Source: an uncultured Dysosmobacter sp.
Lineage (GTDB): Bacteria > Bacillota > Clostridia > Oscillospirales > Oscillospiraceae
Direction of reading: 5' to 3'
Assembly: GCF_947631635.1 (NCBI RefSeq)
Contig: NZ_CANRMB010000003.1
Location: forward strand, 1-64,000
Length of the DNA stretch: 64,000 nucleotides
Part shown: positions 25,440-34,604 of the stretch, piece by piece
Layout of the letters: each line of letters opens with the position of its first letter
Numbering within the stretch: the first letter of the stretch is position 1
Position numbers and translations under genes: made by a program
Notes under the pieces: generated by a model
The model's database searches: none
Told to the model about the DNA's origin: nothing
The model's input: only the letters and a program-made list of their open reading frames with translations

Positions 25440-26336
25440 TTATTTGATTGCCGCAGCAATGGTCCTGGTGGTACTCACCGCCGCCTGCGCCGTGTATACG
25501 GCGCTCATGACGTTGGCTTTCGTTGTGGTATCCACTCCGAAATTTCCAGCGATGCGGGGAACCTCGCCGGCAGAGAGCATGAGGCCCACACCCATTAGCG
25601 CATGATCCTTGAAGATCATGAGTCCAGCAATGAGGATGGTGGACTGCAAAAAAGCAGTCAGGCACAGACCGATGACCTGCTTCATCCAGCCAACGAAGCC
25701 ATCCAGATAGCCCCTGGGGATGCTGAACATATACAGAGAGCCCACGGCAATCTGAATAAGCAAAATGCCGCCCCGCTTGAGGTTGGCAAAGAACACCTTC
25801 AGCACTGCGTAAGCCATCAGGATCACACAGAACAGGATCATGATGGGGCTGGTGATGACATCCAGACCGAAATGGGTGCTGTTCACCGCGTCCGAGAGCG
25901 TCTGGATCTCGCTGAGCTCTGTGACGATGTCCTGGCCCACCTCGCCGATGCTTCGGCCATAGCCGGTGAGTCCCGCGGAAAAGGTCCCCTGCAGCGACAC
26001 GGACAGTGCGTACAGCCGAACGGGAACCACCGTGAAGAGGCTCACCGCCAGGAAACCCTTGATGACGTTGAGGGCGCATTGCTGCAAATTGCCTCTGCCT
26101 GCGGAGTATTCAATGCCGCACTCAAAGGCGCAGACTACTACGCTCACAGCAAAGAGCGCCCAGCCCAGACGGGAGAAGAACAGCACGATGGCGTTTACCC
26201 AGTCCAGCTCAAACAGTTCCACGCCCATGTTGCCCATGAGGGCAAAGAAGTTGCCGAGAAAGCCCACGATCTGCCCGTAGATCCAGTCCACCAGCTGATC
26301 CAGCACCGTCGCGGCAACAAAATCCCAGATAAATAT
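25440..26336 (-). CDS. VirB6/TrbL-like membrane protein with ATA in place of its start
   Basis: A polytopic protein of about 298 residues with at least six membrane segments, fitting the VirB6/TrbL channel role. GGAGGTGA (26343-26350) stands six bases before an ATA codon at 26334-26336, from which the frame reads IFIWDFVAATVLDQLVDW, the N terminus I expect for this family (normally beginning M). A GTG at 26306 ten codons later has no ribosome site. So either ATA is used as a start, or a start-codon mutation lowers expression, or GTG is used weakly. Confidence 0.8.
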   Translation of the reverse strand: MFIWDFVAATVLDQLVDWIYGQIVGFLGNFFALMGNMGVELFELDWVNAIVLFFSRLGWALFAVSVVVCAFECGIEYSAGRGNLQQCALNVIKGFLAVSLFTVVPVRLYALSVSLQGTFSAGLTGYGRSIGEVGQDIVTELSEIQTLSDAVNSTHFGLDVITSPIMILFCVILMAYAVLKVFFANLKRGGILLIQIAVGSLYMFSIPRGYLDGFVGWMKQVIGLCLTAFLQSTILIAGLMIFKDHALMGVGLMLSAGEVPRIAGNFGVDTTTKANVMSAVYTAQAAVSTTRTIAAAIK

Positions 26337-26352
26337 GGTTGCTCACCTCCGC

Positions 26353-26781
26353 CTACTTCATGGACTGCTGCCACCCCTGGTCAGCGTTCTGTTCCATCTC
26401 TTGAAAAATCTGTAGATAATCAGATGTGGCATCAGAGAGCGTTTGATAATCCTGACTGCTGGGCTGGTAGACATACCAGGATAGCTTACCGTTGTCATCC
26501 CAGATATGAGGGGTGATACCGCTTGGGAAATTTGGATTGGAAGTCATCTTCTTCCCCAGCAAATCAGAAAAACGCAGAAGTAAGTTATCTACTTCGCCTT
26601 CCTGTCGATTTAGAATTGTCAGGCGCAGGGCATTGTAGTGGTTTGAAATTTCGGTAGAAATGAATCGAATTTTTACACGATTCATTTCATTCAGCCGAAC
26701 ATAGCAGGCCCTGCCCACGAATGTGGTGTCAGGAGATCGGTCCCCTACGATTTTTCGAAGTTCCTGTTCAAAAAAATTCAT
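26353..26781 (-). CDS. Conserved ICE protein, 142 residues
   Basis: Starts MNFFEQELRKIVGD with GAGGTG upstream. A soluble mixed alpha/beta protein with WDDNGKLSWYVYQP near the C terminus. I recall similar proteins between the pilin-like and VirB6-like genes of related ICEs, but no function. The position suggests a role in the transfer channel or its control. Confidence 0.7.
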   Translation of the reverse strand: MNFFEQELRKIVGDRSPDTTFVGRACYVRLNEMNRVKIRFISTEISNHYNALRLTILNRQEGEVDNLLLRFSDLLGKKMTSNPNFPSGITPHIWDDNGKLSWYVYQPSSQDYQTLSDATSDYLQIFQEMEQNADQGWQQSMK

Positions 26782-26789
26782 GTTGCACC

Positions 26790-27125
26790 TCAGATCCCGA
26801 TGATGGTCCAGATGTACTTGGGAGCTGTCAGGGTGAAGATCAGGCAGGCAAAGAGAATGGCGGGTCCCGTCCATTCAAACTGTCCCCGCTGCCGGTAGTC
26901 GAAGTACGCGCTGCCCAGTTTGACAAAGAACGCGATGGCGAGGATCATGTCCAGCGCGGGAAATACCACATTGTCCACCACGGTTTTGATCTGGCTTGCG
27001 GCATCTTTCCAGGTGTTTTCCACCGCTGAAGCAACATCGCCTGCGGCAAAGGCTGCCGTGCTGAGCAGGCAGGTCATCAGGAGCACCATGCCGAGGATAC
27101 AAATCATTTTCTTGTGCTTTCTCAT
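26790..27125 (-). CDS. Pilin-like/TrbC-VirB2-type protein (DUF3852)
   Basis: 111 residues: a signal peptide (MICILGMVLLMTCLLSTAAFA) then two hydrophobic helices (VVFPALDMILAIAFFV and TGPAILFACLIFTLTAP), the layout of VirB2/TrbC-type pilins. I recognise it as DUF3852. It lies at the head of the channel gene group. Confidence 0.8.
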   Translation of the reverse strand: MRKHKKMICILGMVLLMTCLLSTAAFAAGDVASAVENTWKDAASQIKTVVDNVVFPALDMILAIAFFVKLGSAYFDYRQRGQFEWTGPAILFACLIFTLTAPKYIWTIIGI

Positions 27126-27244
27126 ATATCGTCCTTTCCTTTTTGAAAAGGAGAGACTGTGGAGACAGCGACACCCAGATAAGAAACCAGGCTTTTGGGA
27201 GCTGTTTCCCTACAGCCTGGTTCCTTTCCGGATTTTTTGCACGG

Positions 27245-27283
27245 TTAAGGGTGGACCGCTTCAAATGAGCGGTCCACCCTTAA
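27245..27283. terminator. Long hairpin between the adhesin and pilin-like genes
   Basis: A perfect 16-bp stem (27245-27260 with 27268-27283), 7-base loop, no strong T-run on either side. It sits between the adhesin stop and the pilin-like gene and could be a processing site or weak terminator. Confidence 0.5.
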
Positions 27284-27299
27284 AGATTATTCGGAGGGC

Positions 27300-30200
27300 T
27301 TAATAGCCGGTGCGGGGCAGGGGCTTGCTGGGCTTATAAACTCTGGTGACCCAGCGGGAGGTCGCCATGATCCACTGGCCGTCGTAGACGCCACCCGCGT
27401 CCGCCTGATTGACGAACTGCGTGCCGCCTGTGAGCCAGGAGACCACGCTGCAGTACACTCTCGGTGCCTCTACCTGCCGGAAGTTGGCGGGTACCACGCC
27501 GAAGGATGCCATGAACTGTGTGACGTACTCATTGGAAGCAAGGCCCAGTGCCGCGGGCGATGCGTCCAGCACATAGTTTTGCGCTGTACTCAGATTGTCC
27601 GCCAGCACACGCCAGGTATCACCGCTGAGGTTGGTCTTGTACACCACCTTGTAATTGCCGGGGGTATTCCAGGTGCCGGTGACCAGCTTGTCCAGCCGGA
27701 CCGCGTTGGTGGGCAGCGTGTCCCGCCAGTAGAACGAGGTCAGACTGGTGGTTGAGTTGTTGGCGATGTTGGAGAGGTCGTAGCGGATCGTCTGGCCGGG
27801 CATGACCTCCACGAAGCCGGTTTTCTTGATGGACACGTTGGTATACAGGCTCTTGTTGGTCATAGCCGCCTTGACGATCTGGCCAGCGAACTCGATCTCC
27901 ACCTCAATGGGGGTCTTATCCAGTCCATAAAACTCCGCCGCCTGGGATTCTACGATTTTGTAGCGCCCCAGAGGCAGCACCTTACTGACCGCGAGCCCGT
28001 TCTTGTTCGTCTTAATCGTGTCTACAAGACGGTTTGTCTTATAGTTGTAGATCTCAAAGACGGTGTTGGGGATAGGAGTTCCGGCGGGCCAGCCGTTCAT
28101 GCTGTTGTAGTCTGCGGAGGTCTTGGCGATCTGAATCTGACCTGTGACGGGCGTGTTCTCCCACTCGACCTCCGTAGTCTCGCCGGATCTGACATAAACG
28201 GTCTTTCTCTGCGTGTCAGGTACATAGCCCTCATTTTCCAGCTCACGCAGGTAATAGCGGCCAGGGGTCAGGTCCTCAAAGCGGACATACCCCCGGTCAT
28301 CACTGGTTTCCTGGGCGATGGGGGTGTTGCTGCTGTCATAGAGGATAAAGGAAACACCGTAGATACCATCGCCTGTGGTACTGGAAATTTTGTGGATGAG
28401 AATGCCGCTGATTTTACGGTTTGTCACCGTTACGGGCTGGCACTTACCGTCTTTGACAGTAAAGTAATGGGGAGTGCTGTCCAGCCGGTATTTCTCGTTG
28501 GCCTTGGTCTCTGCAGCGTAGTAGCTGCCGTCCTCCAAAGTCACATACACCCGGCCATTGGAATCGGTTGTCACTGTGTCCACCAGTGCATCGTCACCGA
28601 CCCTGCGGATCTCAAAGGTGGTGTTGGGGATGCGCTCATTTCGGTCAGCTTCATTGACCTTGATAATCTCCACGCCGCCAATAGGGTCGTTAAATACAGT
28701 AATGGTCTGGGTGTCCGCAGGGTTCACCACCACTGTCTGCGTCTGAGTGGCCGGGTCGATGGTATAGCCGGGGATGGTTTTTGTCTCCTTCACCACGACA
28801 GTCCCGGTGATGCCGGAAATGCGGATCTCACCGTTCGAGTCCGTGGTGTAGAGACCCTTGCTGGAGAGGTGGCCGTTGGCATCATCCACATAGCCACCGT
28901 CGGCGTAGGTGATCTGGAATTCCACACCGCTTAAAAGCTTGCCGCTCACACGATCTTTCTTCTGAACGACAAGCGTTCCCTGCTTTTTGTTATAAAAGCG
29001 CAGGGTCTGGACTTCGCCCTCTTTGATGAGAATACTCTTGGGGGTACCATCCAGGACATAGCCCTCGACAGTCTGTACTTCACGGGCGGTCACGGTCGTG
29101 CCGGGTTCCAGGTCAGTAATGGTGATCTGGCCCGCTTCATCCGTTACATACTCGCCGTTGCTCCGGCCTACCACAGCGCCGGAGCTGTCTGTCACAAGGA
29201 ATCGGACACCTTCCAGCGGCTCATGGTCCGTGCCTTCAATGAACTTCTGAATCACCAAAGTTGTGCTTGGCGTGTTAAAAAACGTAAGTGTCTGGGTGTC
29301 GTTAGGATTGACGACGACCGTTTGGGTCTTCGTCGCGGGATCGATGGTGTAGCCAGGAATAGATTTCACCTCGGTCACGACCAGCGTACCTACGACGCCA
29401 TTGATGGTGATCTTGCCGTCCTTATCGGTATAGTAAAGACCATTGCTGCTGATCCGGCCATTCTCGTCCGGCACATATTCGCCGGTAGAAGTAGTCACCT
29501 TGAAAGTGATCCCTTCCAGCGGCTCTCCGTTCAGCGAGTTTTTCTTCAGGATGACCAGGGAGCCGGCTTTGGAGTTTTTCACGACCACGGTCTGGGTGTC
29601 GCCGTTCTTCCCAATGACTACATTGGTAGAAGCTGTATCCATGACATAGCCGTCCGGAGCCTTGATCTCATTGATAACGTAGGCGCCGGGAGCCAGATTG
29701 GAGATGCGGATCTCTCCCTGCGCATCGGTGGTGAAAATGCCATTCTGCGTAAGCGTTGCAGTGCCGATAACACCGTCAAGGCTGACTTCACATCCAGCGG
29801 CAGTGGTCACACGGAACTCCGCGCCGGACAAAGGCTGCCCAGTGGCACTGTCCCGCTTCTGGATGATCAGTTTTCCCTTAGGCTGGTTGGCAAAAGTCAG
29901 GGATACTGTGCGCCCTTCCTTGATCTGAATCGCCTGGGACTGGGTATCGATGAGGAAGCCATCAGGCGCTTTCGTTTCTGTGACGATCACGCTCTTACCG
30001 GGCTTCAGGCCGTCAATGCGGATCTCGCCGTTGACATCCGTCTTGAAAATGCCGTTGGCATCACCGATCAGGGTGCCATCCGCATAAGTCACTTTGAATT
30101 CCGCATTGGCCAGCGTCACGCTGGGATTGACGGAGCAGACCTTACGGATCAGCAGAATGCCATCGGGGGCATTTTCGAAGGGCACGGTGACTACACTCTG

Positions 30201-32897
30201 TTCACCGCTGTCCGCCAGATAGACCGTCTCGGAGGACTGGATGATGCTGTATCCATCCGCGGGGTCCACTTCCTCCAGGATGTAGGTGCCGGCAGTCAGC
30301 CCCGTCCAGATGGCGGTGCCGTTTTTGCTGGTGATTTTCTGCCCGATGACGGTGCCGCCGGTACCGGAAGTGCCGCCCAGGAATCTCAGCAGGAACGTGG
30401 CCCCAGGCAAAGCTTCGTGAGTGACGCTATCGTATTTCTCGACGATAATGGCATTGAGGGGCGTGTTCTGAAATGTCAGGGTTTTGCTCTCGCTGCCATA
30501 CAGGATGACCTTCTGCGTGGAAGGCTCTTTCATCTGGAAGCCGGGAGCGGGTTCCACCTCAGTCACCGTGTACTCGCCGGGGTACAGACGCTTACCGGAC
30601 TCATGCAGTTTGATCTCTCCACGGGAATCCGTGAGGAAATAGCCATAGTCGATGGTTGCGGGCGCTTCGGCGGATTCACCGTTACTGGTATAGGTGATGT
30701 GGAACTTGGCACCCTCCACATCAGCACCTGCAACGCTGTCCTCCTTGTAGATGGTCAGCAGAGGCATTTTGCGGTTTTTGAACGTGATGCTCTTATCATC
30801 ACCGGCGTTCAGGCTGATGGTCTGGACCCGGTCTGCGTCCTTGTCCGGCAAATAGTAGGGCGCGGGAACGGATTTCTCCGTGATCCGATAGGTGCCAGGG
30901 GCGACGCGGTCGGTAACAGTGCCGTCTTCGCCAGTGGTCCAGTCACTGCGGTAATCGCTGTCAATGCCCTCTACGGTAAAAACAGTTCCGGCGACCGGGC
31001 TGGAATCGTCCGCGTCGATTTTGGAGATGGTCAGCTGGGGCTGCTTCAGGTTCTCGAAAACAAGCTGCTGATCATCACCGGGACCCAGATAAATTGTCTG
31101 GGTGTTGGTTTCGTCCAGGACATAGGGCTTGGGCACGGACTTCTCCGTGACCTCATAGCTGTCTACGGGAATAGCAGTCAGAACGGCCTTGCCGGAAGTG
31201 TCTGTCGTGACGTCCTGATGGTAGCCGTAGTGGATGCCCTTGATCTCAAACACAGTTCCGGCAACAGGCAGCTTGTTCTGCTTGTCCAGCTTCTTAATGG
31301 TCAAATTGGGGAGCTTCTGGTCTTTGGCCGTCACCGTGACTGTGCCACCGCCATTGACAACGGCCTGATCCACGTGGGCGCAGACGGGAGAGGTCAGCTT
31401 GGCATAGGGGTCGGGGGCGGATACTTCAACGAAGGTATACATGCCCTCCGTGACATTGGTGACCGTGATCTTGCCGGAGGCATCCGTGGCTTCCGTGCCG
31501 ATCAGCTGGCCGTCCTTAAGGATGTTGAATACCGCGCCGGAGAGCGGCCTGTCGGAATCATCCAGTTTGATGAGCTGGACTTTTACCTTGGCATCATTCT
31601 CAAAAACCAGGGAGACGTCGGATTTCCCGTCCCAGTAAAACTCCTGCCGCACCTTGCTGGCATCTTTGCTGAGAGAATACCCGGCAGGGGGCGTCACTTC
31701 CGTTGCCACATAGCTTCCCACGGGCATGGTATCCCAAGGCACATCACTCAGAGCGCCGCCAGCGCCGGTGGTGTAGGTACCGGTGAAGTTATTATCAACG
31801 CCGGTAATTTTGATGACCGCGCCGGCAAGGCCATGGCTGGGATTATCTGCATCGACTTTGCGGATACTGCCGCTGGCCGTGATGCTGGGCGTATCGGTAA
31901 AGGTGACGGTCACGCTATTACTGGTGCCATTGGGGAGGACGACATATTCAGGACCGGCGTTATCGATTGCATAGCCGTCCGGGGCAGCCGTTTCTGTGAT
32001 GGCGTAGGTGCCGGCATCCAGCGGGGACAGCGTATAGGTCCCATCGGCATCGGTGGTGATATCCTTGGAGAAAGAGCCGTTTTGGGCTTCAATGTGGAAT
32101 TTCGCACCAGGCAGCCCCTTGGTGGGGTTGGTGGCGTCCACCTTCTTGACCGTGAGCTTGTACTGTTCCTCAGTGATGTCCATGCTGAGCTCACCGACTA
32201 CAACAGCCTGCACGGTATTCGCGGGATGGGAACTGGAGCCGGAGCCGGTGAACGAATACTCGTACACACTGCACTCACCCCACACGCCGCGGTTGCCGAG
32301 GTCGAAGATATACTGCGTTCTGTCCCGGAACGTAGAGCCGTCGCAGGCCTGGTCGATGCTTGTGTAATTCGCGTTTTTGAGGGAGTTCCAGACATACATC
32401 AGTTCCTCGGCACAGGCAGTTACAGGATCACCGAGGGAACCTGCCTTGTAGCGCCAGACGATGGCCTGCACCCAGGCATTCATATACCAGGTATACTCAG
32501 GTCCCCATACGTCATCCACGCCGAGGGCATGGGCTTCGTCGGTGAAGGTGCCGGTGGAGTGGGAATAGTAGTAGGCCATCATCATCTTGACGGTGGGATC
32601 GGAGATGGCCTGGGGATTTCCCCATGTCTGTCCGATCAGGGACTTTCCCATGCCTCCACCCTTGGTTCCACAGAAGCCAACGGTGGTCTTGCCGCCGTAA
32701 TCGTAGTACATCTGATGCAGCGTACAGGTACCGAGGCTTGCCGACTGATAAGAAACGCCGGACATGCCGAAGCTCTCCAGCTTGATCGAATCGGTACCGG
32801 CAGCGAAGGCGGTTGCCGGGAAAAGTCCGAGCACGCAAACCAGCGCAAGCAGCAGTGCCGTTACGCGGGTTTTCAGAGAATGCCGCAATCTTTTCAT
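27300..32897 (-). CDS. Giant thioester/Cna-B surface adhesin ending in LPRTGY
   Basis: A 1,865-residue secreted protein. Residues 1-32 are a signal peptide ending TAFA. Residues 33-240 resemble a thioester domain: a Cys in VGFCGTKG and VQAIVW, close to the TQxAIW signature. About 15 SpaA/Cna-B modules follow, each opening like LTIKKLDKQNKLPVAGTVFE and closing with an [IV]TE-type Glu, so isopeptide bonds are likely. The last 200 residues form another beta-rich domain. The protein stops right after PSKPLPRTGY: a sortase motif with no membrane anchor behind it. The start at 32897 replaces a 13-codon upstream extension. The sortase gene is three genes upstream. Confidence 0.9.
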   Translation of the reverse strand: MKRLRHSLKTRVTALLLALVCVLGLFPATAFAAGTDSIKLESFGMSGVSYQSASLGTCTLHQMYYDYGGKTTVGFCGTKGGGMGKSLIGQTWGNPQAISDPTVKMMMAYYYSHSTGTFTDEAHALGVDDVWGPEYTWYMNAWVQAIVWRYKAGSLGDPVTACAEELMYVWNSLKNANYTSIDQACDGSTFRDRTQYIFDLGNRGVWGECSVYEYSFTGSGSSSHPANTVQAVVVGELSMDITEEQYKLTVKKVDATNPTKGLPGAKFHIEAQNGSFSKDITTDADGTYTLSPLDAGTYAITETAAPDGYAIDNAGPEYVVLPNGTSNSVTVTFTDTPSITASGSIRKVDADNPSHGLAGAVIKITGVDNNFTGTYTTGAGGALSDVPWDTMPVGSYVATEVTPPAGYSLSKDASKVRQEFYWDGKSDVSLVFENDAKVKVQLIKLDDSDRPLSGAVFNILKDGQLIGTEATDASGKITVTNVTEGMYTFVEVSAPDPYAKLTSPVCAHVDQAVVNGGGTVTVTAKDQKLPNLTIKKLDKQNKLPVAGTVFEIKGIHYGYHQDVTTDTSGKAVLTAIPVDSYEVTEKSVPKPYVLDETNTQTIYLGPGDDQQLVFENLKQPQLTISKIDADDSSPVAGTVFTVEGIDSDYRSDWTTGEDGTVTDRVAPGTYRITEKSVPAPYYLPDKDADRVQTISLNAGDDKSITFKNRKMPLLTIYKEDSVAGADVEGAKFHITYTSNGESAEAPATIDYGYFLTDSRGEIKLHESGKRLYPGEYTVTEVEPAPGFQMKEPSTQKVILYGSESKTLTFQNTPLNAIIVEKYDSVTHEALPGATFLLRFLGGTSGTGGTVIGQKITSKNGTAIWTGLTAGTYILEEVDPADGYSIIQSSETVYLADSGEQSVVTVPFENAPDGILLIRKVCSVNPSVTLANAEFKVTYADGTLIGDANGIFKTDVNGEIRIDGLKPGKSVIVTETKAPDGFLIDTQSQAIQIKEGRTVSLTFANQPKGKLIIQKRDSATGQPLSGAEFRVTTAAGCEVSLDGVIGTATLTQNGIFTTDAQGEIRISNLAPGAYVINEIKAPDGYVMDTASTNVVIGKNGDTQTVVVKNSKAGSLVILKKNSLNGEPLEGITFKVTTSTGEYVPDENGRISSNGLYYTDKDGKITINGVVGTLVVTEVKSIPGYTIDPATKTQTVVVNPNDTQTLTFFNTPSTTLVIQKFIEGTDHEPLEGVRFLVTDSSGAVVGRSNGEYVTDEAGQITITDLEPGTTVTAREVQTVEGYVLDGTPKSILIKEGEVQTLRFYNKKQGTLVVQKKDRVSGKLLSGVEFQITYADGGYVDDANGHLSSKGLYTTDSNGEIRISGITGTVVVKETKTIPGYTIDPATQTQTVVVNPADTQTITVFNDPIGGVEIIKVNEADRNERIPNTTFEIRRVGDDALVDTVTTDSNGRVYVTLEDGSYYAAETKANEKYRLDSTPHYFTVKDGKCQPVTVTNRKISGILIHKISSTTGDGIYGVSFILYDSSNTPIAQETSDDRGYVRFEDLTPGRYYLRELENEGYVPDTQRKTVYVRSGETTEVEWENTPVTGQIQIAKTSADYNSMNGWPAGTPIPNTVFEIYNYKTNRLVDTIKTNKNGLAVSKVLPLGRYKIVESQAAEFYGLDKTPIEVEIEFAGQIVKAAMTNKSLYTNVSIKKTGFVEVMPGQTIRYDLSNIANNSTTSLTSFYWRDTLPTNAVRLDKLVTGTWNTPGNYKVVYKTNLSGDTWRVLADNLSTAQNYVLDASPAALGLASNEYVTQFMASFGVVPANFRQVEAPRVYCSVVSWLTGGTQFVNQADAGGVYDGQWIMATSRWVTRVYKPSKPLPRTGY

Positions 32898-32943
32898 AGA
32901 GCAGATACTTCCTTTCTTTTCGTAATTTGGCAACAAAAAAAGA

Positions 32944-32967
32944 GCCTTTCAGCGGTTGCTGAAAGGC
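32944..32967 (-). terminator. Terminator of the CAP gene
   Basis: A perfect 10-bp stem (GCCTTTCAGC with GCTGAAAGGC) followed on the minus strand by TCTTTTTTT. It lies about 50 bases before the adhesin start. Confidence 0.85.
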
Positions 32968-32985
32968 CAGGGCAGGATGAGAACA

Positions 32986-33705
32986 TTAAGCGTAGGGATT
33001 ATTGGCTGTGGGATTGCCGACGAACATATAGCAGTAGGTCCTGCCGCCGCTCACGGTGATGCCGCCGCCGATGCTGTCACAGTCCGGGTCCAGCATCGTC
33101 CGCAAGTGTCCGGGAGAGTTTGCCCAGTTCGAGACCGCTCTCTGCGCGATGCCAGAAGCGGGACTGGCAGTGAACACCGTCAGGTTGGAGCCGAAGCCAT
33201 AGGGGTATCCGCTCTCCAGTACCGCCTCGCACTCTTCCCGGTTATGGTGCGCGGTGAAGCCCTGTGCGGAGCAGCTCTGTGCGGCTTCCATGAGCCGTTC
33301 ATCCACAGAGAGGTCCGGCAGCCCGTGTTCCCGGCGCAGAGCATTGGTCAGGTCTACGATCTCCTGCCGGCATTCTGATAGGTCCTGGGTCATGCTGCTT
33401 GTCGGGACTTTCTGCACTGGTGCTTCGCCGGTGTAGGGAGCGTCGCTGTCCACCTGAACGCCGTCGGACCAATAGACATTGAACCCCACTTTTTCACCGA
33501 TGTCCCGGAGCTTCACATAGTTATGGCCTGCAATGTTATAGGCTGTCATCTGGACCTGACGGCCATCCACGAAGATGGGCTGCCAGGTCGGCTCCGCCAC
33601 GACACCTGCCGCGGCCGCGATGGACCCACCGGTCAGCACGGCGCCGATGGCCACGCCAGTGAGCATGATGCTCATGTTCTTTCCTGCATTTTTGATTCTG
33701 TTCAT
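32986..33705 (-). CDS. Secreted CAP-domain protein
   Basis: 239 residues with an N-terminal signal or anchor (MLTGVAIGAVLTGGSIAAAA), a copper-amine-oxidase-N/stalk-like segment (NIAGHNYVKLRDIGEKVGFN), and a C-terminal CAP/SCP domain (IVDLTNALRREHGLPDL, then SNWANSPGHLRTMLDPD). CAP proteins are extracellular; their chemistry is unclear. It sits between the adhesin and sortase genes, so it belongs to the surface cargo. Confidence 0.85.
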   Translation of the reverse strand: MNRIKNAGKNMSIMLTGVAIGAVLTGGSIAAAAGVVAEPTWQPIFVDGRQVQMTAYNIAGHNYVKLRDIGEKVGFNVYWSDGVQVDSDAPYTGEAPVQKVPTSSMTQDLSECRQEIVDLTNALRREHGLPDLSVDERLMEAAQSCSAQGFTAHHNREECEAVLESGYPYGFGSNLTVFTASPASGIAQRAVSNWANSPGHLRTMLDPDCDSIGGGITVSGGRTYCYMFVGNPTANNPYA

Positions 33706-33818
33706 ATTCTACCCTCCGTGTCTTTTTCATGTACTTTGTGGAAAGCTCTTTGCAGCATCAACATAGCACAAGGCCTGGGCAGAAGTCGAACAGAACCGAT
33801 CCGGCAAAAGGGAGAAAA

Positions 33819-34604
33819 TCAAACCTCCACCGCTGTGACGCACCAGCGAGCGTCCCGCTGGTTGCGGACGCAGGTGTAGAGCGTGAGCATATTTTCGCCG
33901 GAAGCGGCAAGACCGCTGCGGTCCGTTTCGCTGACCTTGCTGACATTGGTCACCTTGTAGGTGCGAGCCCCCAGCTTGGTGGTCAGAGTGATCTTGTCCC
34001 CAATCTCCAGCGTGTGGATCTGTCCGAAGTAGTTGTTCACGCCCCTGTTGTGCGCCGCCAGCGCCACATTGCCATTCCAGATGCTGGTTTCCTCAAAGTG
34101 GCCGACGCCCTTTGCCAGTGTTTTGCTGTCCGTACCCTGGTAGACCTTCACGCTCAGATCCAGAGCGGGAATTTTCAGCGTACCCAGATATCCTGCCGAG
34201 TAGTAGAGGTCGGAGGTGACCTCGGTATAGCCAGTGGTGATCACGGTACTGGAGGGGGATGTGACCACCGCACTGCCGGGGTCCACGACAGCCGCGGAGT
34301 TGCCGCCGATGACTGTGCCGGTGGCGGGCATACCGCCGAGGGCCAGATTCGGCGTGAGGTAAGTTCCGGTATTCATGGCGTCCATACTGGGTGTTCCGAA
34401 GCCGGGAGGGATGAGGGCGGCATTCTTGCTGACGTCCTCATTTTTCATTGCCCCGCCGTCTGCCGTATGCACCACCTCGATGGAGGTGGGCGTTCCATAG
34501 GACGGCCCCTCAGGGGCATCGATGGTATACTCCAGCGCATAGGCGGGAGCGGCCAGAGCAGCCGTCAGGCAAAGGCTCAGGCAAAGACTCATCATTTTCT
34601 TCAT
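33819..34604 (-). CDS. Sortase with N-terminal signal peptide
   Basis: 261 residues. The C-terminal half has the sortase triad: His in ALAAHNRG, Cys in LTLYTC (TLxTC motif) and Arg in NQRDARW. The N terminus is a cleavable-type signal (MKKMMSLCLSLCLTAALAAP, ending AYA), and no other membrane segment is visible, which is unusual because most sortases are membrane anchored. It is the only sortase in the window and lies in the same cluster as the adhesin ending LPRTGY. Its ATG overlaps the upstream stop. Confidence 0.85.
   Translation of the reverse strand: MKKMMSLCLSLCLTAALAAPAYALEYTIDAPEGPSYGTPTSIEVVHTADGGAMKNEDVSKNAALIPPGFGTPSMDAMNTGTYLTPNLALGGMPATGTVIGGNSAAVVDPGSAVVTSPSSTVITTGYTEVTSDLYYSAGYLGTLKIPALDLSVKVYQGTDSKTLAKGVGHFEETSIWNGNVALAAHNRGVNNYFGQIHTLEIGDKITLTTKLGARTYKVTNVSKVSETDRSGLAASGENMLTLYTCVRNQRDARWCVTAVEV

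Noticed and set aside
29223-33059. A 1,278-codon plus-strand ORF
   Set aside because: It is the antisense of the Cna-B adhesin. The minus frame has a signal peptide, repeated modules and an LPxTG end; the plus frame has no motif and is an effect of the GC-rich repeats.
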